Origin: Gautieria morchelliformis
Lineage: Eukaryota > Basidiomycota > Agaricomycetes > Gomphales > Gomphaceae
Assembly: GCA_015179125.1 (NCBI GenBank)
Contig: WHVA01000031.1
Coordinates: 124,001-188,000, forward strand
Length of the DNA: 64,000 nucleotides
Reading direction: 5' to 3'
Of the stretch, positions 32,560 through 44,248 are shown one piece after another. The translations under genes were made by a program, and so were the position numbers. Position 1 is the stretch's first letter. The number at the start of each line of letters is the position of its first letter. Under the pieces are notes generated by a model, which saw only the letters and a program-made list of their open reading frames with translations, ran no database searches and was not told where the DNA came from.

Positions 32560-33368
32560 TCTTACTTTGCCCATCAGGCGCAAAGCAGATTTGCAGTCAC
32601 CTCGTCTGAATAATAGGCCCTGCAGCCTCTGGCAATCCTCTTGCACTTACGGCCAACTACGTAACAGGCGGGATAACTTCACTGAACCCATCAAACTGGG
32701 TTAGCATCATCGTCGCATAGGGAATTTGAGGACTATACCTTGGGGTTCTTTCCCAGTCCTTTCCATCGCTTCGCACCCTTTCGATGTCAGCGTGAAGATA
32801 GGAGCCGAGGTTGAATCTATGTCAGCCTCTGTGGGTACCGGTTATGAAATAGATGCTGAACTCTCCAGCCATACCCTCGCTTTCTGTATCTCCTTCGCTA
32901 ACTCATCCACCTCAGGTGGTCTTTTGAATTCCTGGTTGATCATCTCTTCAACCTGCAGCATTTTCCAAAGCTCCTCCTAGACCTCATGAATGAGCGAACA
33001 ACAAACGGGAAAGGAAAGAGCGGTACTCACTTGGACTCCTGCTGCATCAACCACCCACTGCTCGACATCCCTACGTGACTCTCCCCAAAGCTCCGGCCTA
33101 ACCTTCGATACCGTCTGTGATCGATCAAGGAGTGCTGAGTATCTGGGTGTTGTCATAGGGGCAGTACGCTTGGCTTGGGTGCTTAGATGGGTTCCATAGC
33201 CCCACTCCGCGCCGCATTTTTAAACAGAAGGAGAAGTTGTGCATGGACCATGCAGCAAGGCAGGGCCCAGACCTCAGAGATCCCATCGGGGGACCCATTA
33301 CGTCTTTAACACCTCCCCCCCACCATAGGATGCAGCGTCGTTGGACTCCGAAGCTAGGAAGGGGGTAC
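32560..33368. other. Unassigned retroelement-derived sequence ending in a purine tract
   Basis: On the minus strand, 32980-32830 reads ELWKMLQVEEMINQEFKRPP and onward as plausible coding sequence of unknown family. The last bases before LTR-B on the plus strand, CTAGGAAGGGGGTAC (33354-33368), look like a polypurine tract for a plus-strand element. So this stretch may be the 3' end of a different, plus-strand gypsy element, whose body is missing. Confidence 0.35.
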
Positions 33369-34397
33369 TGTCATGACCTGTCTATTTCCCTCACCCACTG
33401 TCTCTACATTCCCCCTTGTCACTCCCCCTGCATCTTCGCCTGAGTTTGCCCCACCCTTCGACCACTCTTCCTCCACGTTTGCTCCATTCACTGTTCGCCC
33501 CATTCTCCGAACGACTATTCGCTGCTTGCATCGTTCGCCAGCAGGCATGCCATCAAACACGATCGACACCATTTACCCCACATGATGGTTCATCACTGGC
33601 CCCATCACCTGCTTGGTCCAACCCCTTTAGGTGTTCATATGGCTGGGATGCATTCACAGGACGTCCTACCTGTAGGTTGTGTGGGATCAACCCAGCAGAC
33701 GAAGAGTCCGTGCAGGGTGGTGTATATGCAGGTCCCAAGGCGTATTTCCGTACATAGGTGCCTTCGCCCTCTTTCCTCTCTGTTGTTTCATGTTCACACC
33801 CTTCTTTCATTCTATTGTATGTTTATTCCATCTATTTGTATCATGACTGTGCACCCCTATCCAACCCTGACTCATGACGGCCTCTTTCCTATTCGCTGTT
33901 ACCATACGAGCATTCGATATAAGTAGTTTACATTCGCATGTATATTCCCCAGTTCAATTATCATACGTCGTCCACCTTGTGCAAACTTGACCTCACTGTG
34001 ATCATTGTCTTGGGCCTCTCCTTGAAGATTTATATCTTCGACCAGCCAAGGACTTAGGCATCACTGGTGAGTTCTCATACTTCGTCTTTGTTACCTTAGC
34101 CTTCGAACTACTTTCTGTGCTGTTGGCGAAGGGCTCCGAAGGAGTACCTTCGCCAGCGAAGGGACCGTCGAAACTTAGACAGCCCTTCCGCGATATCTTG
34201 CACGTTACATCGTCAAGTGCTGCGAGCTGTTTCGCTAGGACTGTAGACAGGGCAAGCCCAGTTCGGGCAACCCCTTTGTTTTGTGAACATTCATCGGTTC
34301 ACTTATTCACCGAACGGCATACTTATTCGCACAAGTTATTTGGGCATTCGTTGTGTTCACTAATACACGATATTAACGCCTAAAAACCAATCTTGAC
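33369..34397 (+). mobile_element. LTR-B copy, plus orientation, internally deleted
   Basis: Starts TGTCATGACC right after a purine tract and ends CCAATCTTGACA. 1029 bp, shorter than the other LTR-B copies because much of the left third is missing. No matching 5-bp flanks (GGTAC left, GGACT right), so it is not a simple solo insertion. Confidence 0.85.
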
Positions 34398-34800
34398 AGG
34401 ACTCAGAGGAGTAATGGTTGGCCATCCACGTCGAATGTCTGTTCATAACCAGAAAGATTCAGAATAGGAGTGGGTGAAGAAGTGATGAGAATATGTGGAA
34501 GCAATTTGGAGGACTCAGAGGAGTGATTCTCGATAGGCTCCATGAAGAGGGGTAATGATCGGCCATCCACGTCGAATGTCTGTTCGTAACCAGAAGGATT
34601 CAGAATAGGAGTGGGCGAAGAAATGATGAGAATATGTGGAAGCAATTTGGAGGACTCAGAGGAGTGATTCTCGATAGGCTCCATGAAGAGGGGTAATGAT
34701 CGGCCATCCACGTCGAATGTCTGTTCGTAACCAGAAGGATTTGGAATAGGAGTGGGCGAAGAAGTGATGAGAATATGTGGAAGCGATTTGGAGGACTCAG
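34398..34800 (-). repeat. 141-bp tandem repeat coding 47-residue units
   Basis: Two full units (about 34511-34651 and 34652-34792) and two partial ones on either side. Each encodes, on the minus strand, a unit with SGYEQTFDVDGRSLPLF and IENHSSESSKLLPH. A single unit of the same type exists in the chromovirus linker at about 31990-32100, so the array probably arose by local amplification. Confidence 0.85.
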
Positions 34801-35826
34801 AGGAGTGATGGTTGGCCGTCCACGTCGAATGTCTGTTCGTAACCAGAAATATTCGGAATGTGTACACAGATAATTGGAGATGAATCCGAATGGGAACCAA
34901 TTGAGGCGAAGGGAAAATGATAGTAAGGGTGCCAGGGGAATCCTGGTTGTGGCCAAGGCCCGAAAGGTGGAATAGGATGGGACGCAGGCCCACCAAGTAG
35001 GATAGGAATCTGCAAGGCTGTGTGCAGACATAGTCGACCCATGAAGGGGTAAAGTTGTTCTATGAATAGAGGTGGTTTGCATCTGTGTGGTGTATGAGGA
35101 GGACTGTGAAGAGGAATAAGGGTGATATGAACAACGCGAATGAGGCGAGGATGGGAGCGAATAAGGCGAAGATGGCTGCGAAGCAGGTACAAGGGCCCGA
35201 AATTCCGCTGGTGCAAGGAGTGGTACAGTGCATAGGTTGAAGAGGTAGTGAATAGAGTACTGGGAAGGAATGGTTTGCCATCCATGTCGAATGTCTGTAC
35301 GTAACCAGAAAGAGTCGGAATAGGAGTGAGCGAAGAAGTGACACCTGGTGGAAGGACCAAGGTGTGATAGAGTAGTCCAATTGCCGTGTTCGGGATGTAA
35401 CCCAAGGATAGCGGGGACGAATCGGAATGGGAGCCAATAGAAGCGAACAGATATATAGATGGTACAGTGTAGATAGAGTTGGTTTTTCAAAGAAATTGAG
35501 CAGTTGTGAGTACAAGTTGTGAAGGATGGTTTGAAGTGCGGTGGAGGAGGAGGTACAGGCCCGCAGGTAGGGCAGGAATATGTGCGAATGGTTGTTGCAG
35601 GGGAAGCTGTCCAGCGAAGGGGTGAGGTTGTCCTGCGAACAGAGAAGGCGCAGGCCCACAGGTGGGGCAGGAATCTGTGCGAAAGATTGTTGCAGGGGAG
35701 GTTGACCCACGAAGGGGTGAGGTTGCCCCACGAATAGAGAAGGCGCAGGCCTGCCAGGTGGGGCAGGAATCTGTGCAAAGATTGTTGTGGGGGAGGATGT
35801 CCTGCGAAGGGGTGAGGTTGTCCCAT
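34403..35826 (-). pseudogene. Gypsy-linker-related repetitive ORFs
   Basis: Overlapping minus-strand frames. The part nearest 35826 is Pro/Ser/Leu-rich, with three cycles of a GQPHPF...CNN-type repeat. The middle (35405-35290) resembles the chromovirus linker (GYIPNTAIG, LVLPPGVTSS). The part at 34996-34403 holds the tandem 47-residue repeat. It therefore derives from the same gypsy lineage as 28631-32548 but lacks any catalytic domain. Confidence 0.5.
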
Positions 35827-35914
35827 GAATAGAAATGGAGTAGGGTGCAGGTATGGAAGGGAATGACGAGTAGATGGAGTAATGCTTTGACTGTAGCTGT
35901 TAGTTTAATTATAC

Positions 35915-37442
35915 TGTCAAGATTGGATTATAGGCGTTAATATCCATGTTAGTGGCGAATGCCCGAATAGCGTGTGCGATCTAGCGAATCGCCCAGCGAA
36001 CAGTACTGAGGAGGTAAGGGTTAAGCAGTAAGAGGGTTACTCAAAAGGAATTCGCCCTGATCTACAGTCATAGCGAAATAGCCCATGGCACTTGAGATGT
36101 AACGTGCAAGGTGTCACGGAAAGGTTGTCTAAGTGGCGACAATCCTTTCGCCCACAAAGGCACTCCTTCGGAGCCCTTCGCTGACAGCACAGAAAATAAC
36201 TCGAAGGCTAAGGTAACAAAGATGAAGTATGAGAACTCACCAGTGATGCCTAAGTCCTCTTCTGGTCGAAGATAGAAATCTACAGGAGAAGGCTCAAGAC
36301 GATGATCACAGCGAGGTCAAGTTTGCACAAGATGGACGTATGATAATTAACTGGAGAATATACATGCGAATGTAGACTACTTATACCGAATGCTCATATG
36401 GTGCTAGCGAATAGGAAAGAGGCCGTCTGGAGTCAGGGTTGGATAGGGGTGCGTGGTCAGGATACATAATAGATGGAATAGACATCCAATAGAATGGAAG
36501 AGGGGTGCGAACATGAAACGACGGAGAGGGAAGAAGGCGAAGGCCCCTATGTACGAAAACACGCCTTGGGACCTGCATATACACCACCCTGCACGGACTC
36601 TTCATCTGCTGGGTTGGTCCCACATGACCTACGGGTAGGATGCCCCGTGAATGCATTCTGGACATAGGAACACCCAAAGGGGGTTGAGTTGAGAAGATGA
36701 TGGGAGCAGTGATGAACCATCAATCCGGGTAAAGGATGTCAATTGTGTTTGATGGCGTGCCTGCTGGCGAATGATGCGAGTAGCGAATGGTCATATGGCG
36801 AATGTGGCGAATAGCAAATGGAGCGAGGAGTGAATGGAGCGAAGACACGCGAACATGGAAGAGTGGTGAAAGGGATAACAGGGATAGCTGGGTACAAGAA
36901 ATAAATGAGTCATGACAGCCTGCACCTCCTTGCAATTCATGATAGGACCAGTGATGAACCAACAATCCAGGTAAAGGATGTCGATCGTGTTCGATGGCAT
37001 GGCTACTGGCAAATGATGCAAGTAGTGAATGGCCAGTTGGTGAATGTGGCGAATAGTGAATGGGGCAAGTAGCGAATGGAGCGAAGCCGAGCGAACATGG
37101 AAAAGTGGTGAAAGGGAAAACAGGGATAGCTTGATACAAGAAATGAATGTGTCATGACAACTGTGTAGTGAAAACTTCAGCAAAGCTAATTCATCCTGCG
37201 CTGCAGTGGTGCGAGTCCCATTGAGTGCAACCTGCATGGAGGCTGCAACTGACACTATCCGAATGCATCCTGAGCATGTGGGTCTGGCGTCCTGGCAGGA
37301 ATGATGCGAATAGTGAATGTGAAAGCAGTATGGCAATGAATATTTTGGCAAGATATTCACTGGTTCAGGAAGTCGTTCGCTGGTTCAGGAAGTCATTCGC
37401 CTTGTGCTGAGGGATGATTCGCAGAATAAACGAATCATGACA
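35915..37442 (-). mobile_element. LTR-B copy, minus orientation
   Basis: Reads TGTCAAGATTGG at 35915 to GAATCATGACA at 37442 and is the reverse complement of the 21403-23028 LTR (1528 bp). Its right flank sits inside a gypsy RT fragment (37443-37661). No target duplicate was found at the left, so the partner end has been lost or rearranged. Confidence 0.9.
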
Positions 37443-37661
37443 CTGCGCTACTGCCGGAATCCACCACTTTGCAGTGGTGTGTCGTTCTATCTTTGCTGAC
37501 AGTTCCTCTCGGAAGTGTTCGGGGCATTTCGGTAGTCGATACCGCATGTGCTTGTTGGGATCAATGAGGTTGATCTCATGTTTGATCTCCCATAGTGGCG
37601 GAGTTCTAATGGAATTCCACTGACTAGGTCAGTGATTCTTTCCATCCAATCCTCGCGGAGG
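37443..37661 (-). pseudogene. Gypsy RT N-terminal fragment trapped between two LTRs
   Basis: The minus strand reads WEIKHEINLIDPNKHMRYRL and then PKCPEHFREELSAKIERH to KWWIPAVAQ. That is the start of a Ty3/gypsy RT domain different from the 29497-31593 one. It is cut at 37442 by LTR-B and at 37662 by LTR-A, so about 220 bp survive. Confidence 0.8.
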
Positions 37662-39069
37662 TGTGTGGGAACCGTTGCTAATGAAAAGCCTCGCGAAAAA
37701 AGGATTAAAATCGCTTTAAAACCCTGTTTTCCCAGCTGATAGTAGCTAATACACGTGGCTATTGTTGGGAGAACTCCATTCAAATATCCCTTAAATTCCC
37801 TCTTATTATTTCGCCATTTAACTTGGCTTCCCTGGCTCAAAAACTCCTTATTCTGTCAGGCAGAGTTATGAACCCACACACGTCCACAACTCTGCCACAG
37901 CCGCTCAGTTTCAAACTCCTACCGGAGCTTCCCACGAACCGTAAACTCGGAGTTGCAGGCGCTCAAGCACCCACAACCCCGGTACCTTGGCTCACTCAAA
38001 CTCAGCCACTGAGACTGAATGTGTCCTCTACCGGTTACACAAGCCTGTGCAATTCAAACCCAGCTGGCACATGACTTGCATCATAGCAACCATGGCTGTG
38101 CAAGGCTGCGTACAAAGTCACACAAAGATGTACAAAGCCAAAACTAGGGTGCAGGTTTGATAAAGCCTATTGGATGAATGGATCCTCCAAACGCAACGCT
38201 ACGACACCAAATAGGCCCCTTGATGTCATAGCGGCTATGTAGGGCTGTGCAGGGCAGTGCAAGGCTGTGCAAGGCTGTGTAAGGCTGTGCAAACCAGGGA
38301 AGGTGATTGGCTATCTATTTCCAATTTCTTTGCACAAACACGCCACAATAGTTACGAGGGTGTGTTTCAGCAGTGCAAATATTTACTTATGACATCACTC
38401 GCCTAATAGATAGAAGAACCCCATTTTACGTAATCCTGTGTATTTTACAATATAAAAGGAGGCCATTCTGACCTCCTTGATCCATTCTAGCAATCTACCC
38501 ATCTTCTATCCTACACGTGACCTCGTGTGACTTGCATCTTACTAAGCTGCTAATCCCAGCTAGGGTTATTCACTTACTTTAGTGTCTAATTCCTTGTTAA
38601 GTAGTTACTTTACTGCTTAGCCACTTGGACTAATCCTCCGGGTGTAATTCTACAGAGTGAGTCTGTCAATTGAAAGTCTTGCCATTCGCACTCCAATACC
38701 CGAGACGATCTAGTCAGTCATTTTCCTGATTAGAGACTTTCACAAGTCGCTTTGTTCACAAAACTCGTCCCTCGTTTTATTGCTGTGCGCTGGTAGATTA
38801 TCAGGGCAGTCCATTTATAAACTCGCCTGCTAAGTACATTCCTTTATATTTTGGAATACGCTTGGACCCCGATAGTGTCCTTGAACCTACATTCTTTTAG
38901 TTTATTGTTCAGTGCTGCTAAGAAATGTATTGCCTTCCATCTGTATTAACTTGGACTAGTTTTTACGCGGATTGCAACCAAGGTACAAATATTAAATTAT
39001 TTCCGGAGTTGTGCTGCAGCATTGTTTAATATTCTTTGAGTCTCGTAAACGACACGTTCTGATAGATTG
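37662..39069 (+). mobile_element. LTR-A copy, plus orientation, right end truncated
   Basis: Starts TGTGTGGGAACCGTTGC like the solo LTR-A at 60198 and follows it to GATAGATTG, then breaks off about 37 bp before the expected CA end. It contains a short GGCTGTGCA-type tandem array (about 38230-38300) shared with the other copy. Confidence 0.88.
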
Positions 39070-39242
39070 CGAGCTCATACCAAGCTTGATCCCATGCCTG
39101 AGTCCCCTTAGTTACCTATCCCGTTTGATCATGCATCATTAGTATATTGACCTCGCCCTGATTCCCCTGTATATGCTCACCCCTGACCATTACTCTCGCC
39201 CCTATATAAACCCCTTGCATGCATCCCTACTCTTCAGTCTGT
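39070..39242. other. Short stretch with a TATA-like promoter
   Basis: CTATATAAACCCC near 39211, about 30 bp upstream of a CTTCAGTCTGTC sequence. This looks like an LTR or Pol II promoter fragment. No gene is recognised downstream. Confidence 0.3.
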
Positions 39243-40742
39243 CAGACCCTCTAAGTGAAGTCCGGGAGACTGGTGACCGGTTTTTGCAGTGGGTCCTTTG
39301 TTGCACCATCAACATCAGCATCTTTGACAGTTTCTGAGGTGGTGAACCGCGAGATTTTAGCATTTAGGCTGCAAGTATCTATCACAAGCAGTGGACAGCA
39401 AGGGAACATTTCCGCGTGATCATGTTAGCACCCGTGAGAATGAGAACAGAGGATCGCCGTACCTCGGTTTTTCACAGTAAGTCACTACAAGCTTCTGATA
39501 TCAACAACAGCCATGGTGCCACCCGGGGGCTCAGTAGCACCTGGAAGTGCCACACTCGGCGCTACAGCAAAGGTGGCACAGAGTCTCCGAGCCAAAAGAA
39601 TAAGATACTTCGATTGTCAATGGTGCGTATCGTCGTATTCATGAGCCATGGACTTACCATGAAGATCTTAACAAGAGGAGAGTGTTAAAGTAACATCGCC
39701 GTAGGTGACGGTGCATCGATAGTGAGACTTCATTTCTGGCTAATAAAAACGAATTCTGGGTCCTAGGAATATGATCAGTGGAGTGGGCTGTACAAGTTGT
39801 CCTACTTGTCCGAGGATACCAAATTTCATGAAGGCTATGAGGCCCCGTAATAAGAAATTCCAACACCAGCCGAATATGAAAAAATGGCAGTGCATCTTGG
39901 CCCCACCTTGGGTTACTGTATGGCAAAGAAAAATAATAAGTATTGAATTTTGAACTCACCGCTGCTGCTGCATTGGATTAATTATGGACCTGCATGCGCA
40001 GCGCATGCCTGCTGATAAATTTTGTGTTTATTTAGGCGATCCCACATACTTACTTCTAAATGGAGCAGGCCGCACCTAAGTTTGGGCGCAGCCTATCACA
40101 CTCAACCTTGACCGAGTCCCTAAATAGTATGCCAGAATGCCTGGCGCGAACAGATGTTGGTCTTAAATCATAAGCCTTGATCATAAGTGATGCTTGGCTC
40201 AGGCGTACGGTCGAGACGAGAGGATCAAGCTTAGGGGAGTTTGAGTCGAACTCGTTTGCCACCGAATTGGGGATGTTTAACGGTCTTCCGAGTCAACTAC
40301 ATCATGGCCGAAACACTGTGTCGCTTATTGACGCGACGTACAGGCTGTGAGAGGTATGTTCTCATCTCAGGCGCCAGTGATAATAATTCACTCACCAGTT
40401 AACCACGCCCTGTATCCATAGTGATAGCATCACGCTTTTCATGTGTTACCATAAAGTGACACGATGACGATCACTGCCGGCCAAGAATTTCCCTCGCAAA
40501 AGCTGTGCTCTGGACCAACTTGTCCATCTAGTGCCTACACCGGGGATTCGGTGCTTCCACGCATCTAGGTGACATTTAGACATCTGAAGCAATACCCGAT
40601 ATCGTCGACGACCTTGCGCCCAAGTTTGTTGGGAAGCTGCCCCGGCAAGACTAGACCTGGTTCGGGCAGTTGCCGGTACCGTCATACCAGGTGGTCGAGC
40701 ATGCTTGTTTCCCGCCCATCATCTAACATTTCCCTGTCGTAG
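39243..40742. repeat. Second segmental duplication, copy 1 (without insertions)
   Basis: Matches 59986-63474 in order: CAGACCCTCT(A)...GGGAGACTGGTGACCGG, the AACAGCCATGG block, the GGAATATGATCA block, and the end near CATTTCCCTGTCGTAG. It lacks the solo LTR-A and the roughly 600-bp repeat-bearing insertion of copy 2. Short ORFs here (39416-39688 and others) have no recognised domain. One frame in copy 2 is longer (59966-60217), and a 1-bp loss near 39374 breaks it in copy 1. Confidence 0.8.
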
Positions 40743-40999
40743 TATATGCCGTCGGCTGGGAATTTCATGCCGATAGAGAGCATTATCACGTTTCTACAAC
40801 ATCTGACTTATCAAGTTTGCCATTTCCTTCTCAGTCGGGGATGTTGTCCTGATGCACGGTAGATATCACAGTAAGTAGATGATTATCTCTTGCTAAATCG
40901 TCCATCATTTACTCAAACTCGCAGATCCTTGGCGTCGTTGATGACTTCGAAGATCTCACTCAGCGTCTGTCCCTGTCCACAGGAACATGCCGTTGATCC

Positions 41000-41539
41000 T
41001 TGAGAGGGACCACGGCGAGCAGAGAGGAGAATTTGAGAGACGAGCCCAGACGCAGGGATAAGCGCCGACAGAGGATGAGGAGCAAACCCATCGAGCATCC
41101 CTACTTAAATGGTCGCGAGATCCAATTTCGTGAGCATTTATATAGGGATGCTGCACGCACTATTCCAAGGTGGCCACCGGAATCGTCACGATCTCTCACC
41201 AATCCCGGTTCGAACGAGTCGGCAGGTGTATCAAGCTCGCAGGTGAAATTTCTGCAGTTTCGTCTGTTGCAGATGACGCCGCGATTGGTCTCCCAGGGTA
41301 GGGATGAGGGGAACATCTCCAGCCCTCGCAAAGGCAAACAATCATTGCCTTCCGTGGACTTTGCTTGTGAGTTACCAGTATTACGACTAGTGATGAAGGT
41401 ACCTCTCGGCATCTATCTTCCAGAGCCCGTCTCTGACACGTTTACCTTGGTCTCCGAGTATGTAACCATTAGTTCTACAATCGTGTGGATGGGAAATTTC
41501 AGAATCGTAATCGTGGAACCACTCTGGAAGGGAGATTAG
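41000..41539 (+). CDS. Unrecognised 179-residue ORF
   Basis: Starts at ATG 41000 and ends at TAG 41537-41539. The N-terminal third is Arg-rich (EPRRRDKRRQRMRSKP). The rest is unremarkable. No family is recognised. A related non-coding stretch (CGAACGAGTCGGCAGGTG words) occurs at about 43375-43470, which suggests repeated DNA rather than a gene. Confidence 0.25.
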   Translation: MRGTTASREENLRDEPRRRDKRRQRMRSKPIEHPYLNGREIQFREHLYRDAARTIPRWPPESSRSLTNPGSNESAGVSSSQVKFLQFRLLQMTPRLVSQGRDEGNISSPRKGKQSLPSVDFACELPVLRLVMKVPLGIYLPEPVSDTFTLVSEYVTISSTIVWMGNFRIVIVEPLWKGD

Positions 41540-41995
41540 TGGAAGTGTAATCGGTTGGCACACCGGATTTCTCAGATTGTATCGCCTTGAGAGATCAGCT
41601 GCACCAAGAGATGGCAGGTAAGATTCAGAAAGCTCTTTTATGCCCCCAAGGTGTGGTGAGGAAATATTGTACTAGTGTCATCTAGCTCTCACACGTTGTT
41701 ACCCCGAAGAATATCTGCTGCGGTGGTGATGGGTATATATATGCATTGTTGATACCTGGAGAGTTGATGCGCAGCTCTCCTTGAATGCATTGAGGATCAA
41801 CATCCCATTGCTCTTGGACGGGAACGCGGCGAGTATCTGAGGACGGTTATTCCACCCTGATATATCCTTTTAGGCTGTAGGACAAGGCTCGGCAACGCAA
41901 GGACCGTGAGTGGTGCCGTGTTGGTGATCCGGATCGTCCCGAAATTCTCACTAATCCCAATTCAAGTTGTAGCCTGTAGTGTAGGTGCTCCAAGT
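41540..41995. other. No recognisable gene
   Basis: Short frames only. An AT-rich GGTATATATATGC near 41729 is the only promoter-like signal. Confidence 0.4.
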
Positions 41996-42190
41996 TGCGT
42001 GTATCGTTGCACTGCCGGACGACGCGTTGGTGCCTGATGCGTCGATGCATTTCCAGACGACGCGTTGGTACCCCACGTGTCGATGCACTGCCGGACAACA
42101 CGTTGGTGCCCCACGTGTCAATGCACTGCCAGACGTGTTCGAGACGACGCGTTGGTGCCCCACGTGTTGAGACACTGCCCGACGACGCGT
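41996..42190. repeat. 38-bp minisatellite, about five units
   Basis: Variants of GACGACGCGTTGGTGCC followed by CCACGTGTCGATGCACTGCC repeat head to tail. Each unit contains a CACGTG-like E-box (CCACGTGT) and ACGCGT. Since 38 is not a multiple of 3, it reads in several frames, so the ORFs over it are unlikely to be genes. Confidence 0.9.
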
Positions 42191-42640
42191 CGATTGGAAC
42201 CAGAACAAGCTTCAAAGTACCACCGCATACAGAATTTGTGTTGTACTTACTAGGCGTGCAAGGTGGGTGTATCGATGCAGATGACGCCTCGATTGGAGCT
42301 GGATGAAAAAAAACTGCTAAGTACGACCGCTCATGGACCGTCTGCGTGGTTTCGTAAGAAGTCAGGATCATAAGGTTTGATGGCTCCGAGTCGGGTCTTC
42401 CAAAGACACCACGAGACACGTACTAATTTATCATGTACTGTATAATATCGTCAGCGTCCGATTGTCCACAGGCAGCAGCCTCACGGCGGCGAACAGTGCC
42501 ATAATTTAGTTCTCAATATTGCTTGACATTTACACGTGGGGGATCTATAATGGAAGCGCATAGCTTCGACTAATAGGACTCGCTTCTAAATGGCTTAATC
42601 CAGTGCAACGCGTACTATTGTTCATACAAAGAAGGCGGAT

Positions 42641-42684
42641 AATCAGGTCTGATCTAATTCACTCTTTGTCTGCCTGATTAGATC
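42641..42684. promoter_or_regulatory. Overlapping inverted repeats upstream of the TATA box
   Basis: AATCAGG (42641-42647) pairs with CCTGATT (42673-42679), and GATCTAAT (42651-42658) pairs with ATTAGATC (42677-42684). This gives two overlapping dyads just upstream of a TATA box, a plausible binding site for a dimeric regulator. Confidence 0.35.
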
Positions 42685-42699
42685 GCTTCTCTTCATACA

Positions 42700-42708
42700 T
42701 ATATATAA
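42700..42708 (+). promoter_or_regulatory. TATA box for the 42789 ORF
   Basis: TATATATAA about 80 bp before the ATG at 42789, in normal Pol II spacing. Confidence 0.5.
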
Positions 42709-42788
42709 GCCTGGGGCTATCTTCAAAGATTCTTCGTCCCACCACTTTTCCCCAGTCGTGACTCGAATCGCATTGCCAACTCCTAGCC

Positions 42789-43337
42789 ATGAACCATTTG
42801 CAACTACCTGGCTTGTCTGACCTCCACCTTACCTACGATGGCAACGCAGCGCTCGCAGCGGCGGATCGCCGCTACCTGAGGCTACCTCCTCTGAGGCCTC
42901 AGCCACGCCCAGCCACTCCGCCGCCGCCCATCCCCGCCCCACTACCACGGCTACAGCCTGGGCCACGCATGGCCACAGTCAACCCGCCACCAATCGCCGC
43001 GACAGTCCCGGCTCGACGGGACCATCGACGGGCAGCACCAAAGGCGAAGGCCAGAGTGAAGGGAAAGAGCGGGAAGGCGCAAAGCCAGGCAGCTCGCGGG
43101 GGCAGCAGCCCTCGCACAACCGCACAACATTGTACCTCCATGGACGCGGAGCTCAATTTGAGCTCAGAGCCCTGGAGGATTTCCATGCCGCTGGTCAATA
43201 CAAGGGACCACGGCGAGCAGAGACGGGGGAGAGGCGGAGGCACGGGACGCCGCGCTCGTGGGAAACTGGTCGTGCACCAGTACGAATTTCTCAAGCAGCC
43301 CGATGGCTCGCTTGTGCGGAGCCAGTGGATCTCGTGA
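42789..43337 (+). CDS. Proline/arginine-rich 182-residue protein, unrecognised
   Basis: A single-exon ORF from ATG 42789 to TGA 43335-43337 with a TATA box 81 bp upstream. Residues 1-35 are ordinary (MNHLQLPGLSDLHLTYDGN), about 36-70 are proline-rich, about 75-100 are Lys/Ala-rich basic (KAKARVKGKSGK), and about 140-160 are Gly/Arg-rich (RRGRGGGTGRRARGK). The C-terminus VHQYEFLKQPDGSLVRSQW looks like real folded sequence. The basic and RGG-like tracts suggest nucleic-acid binding, which is inference only. It could be a retroelement gag or a host gene. Confidence 0.4.
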   Translation: MNHLQLPGLSDLHLTYDGNAALAAADRRYLRLPPLRPQPRPATPPPPIPAPLPRLQPGPRMATVNPPPIAATVPARRDHRRAAPKAKARVKGKSGKAQSQAARGGSSPRTTAQHCTSMDAELNLSSEPWRISMPLVNTRDHGEQRRGRGGGTGRRARGKLVVHQYEFLKQPDGSLVRSQWIS

Positions 43338-44248
43338 GGTGACTTTTATGTAGTAATATTACAAATGGTGGGCACCCGAATCGTTACGATCTCTCGCAAA
43401 CCCTGTTCTAACGAGTCGGCAGGTGCACCAAGCTGGCAGGGTCGCGTATGTTTGCGGATGGCCGCGATGATCTCCTAGGGTAGAAGGGAAATTCTGTTTC
43501 GAATGTCGGATACTGTACAGTATCTACATTTTCTATCTATTCGGGCTGTATATCATTGGTTCCGATATTTTTCGTGCACGAGCCATTACCGGGTGTCCCT
43601 CATGATTTTTGGATCTGTCAGCCCTGGAGGGATAAATATCCGTGAAATATTTGATAGCCTATGACGACTACGAGCTCTAACGGCCGGGTGTCTGATTATA
43701 CAATCAGCTCCTTTCGCTGCGACCACCATGCTCGTAGTCGAGTGCGCATTCATTCGTCATCCTTTCTACTAGTTCAACTCTCTCATGTCATGTCATATTC
43801 GGGACCATGTTCTGCCCTAGTATACCCTCTATGACTTCGGCCACTACCGTCAACTACCAGGGCCCAGGACAAGAAGCTGAGCACGACTACTTCGAATGAG
43901 CTCCATGGATGATATCTCACGAGCCAGATTCGTGCTCATTATCTTCTCTGACTTCAATGTTGAAAATGTGACGAAACTATGCAGCTAATTAATGGAAGAT
44001 AGTCCGTAAGAGGGTGAGGAGGCGACAAATGGGTAACCAACCGTGAGGTTATCGTTTTCGCTGAGGTTTGGGGGGAGGGGATTTGTCAGCGAAGGACCGA
44101 ACCGCGGAAGTCTGCCGGAGAGGCGGCAACTCCCGGTTGCAGGCCCCTGAGGGCGTGCAACCCACAGCACGTCCATACTGTGACGTGACTGTGCCGGAAC
44201 GTGCCTGAGGCCAGCAAGCCTCGAGCGCGAGGACGTGGCAGGCCATAC
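43338..44248. other. No recognisable gene
   Basis: Short frames only. A repeat-like stretch at 43375-43470 resembles 41170-41300. The last 150 bp before Copia-2 are GC-rich and could be part of the pre-insertion locus that resumes at 49945. Confidence 0.4.

Noticed and set aside
33369-37442. The two LTR-B copies as the LTRs of one retrotransposon
   Set aside because: They are in opposite orientation and have no shared target duplication.
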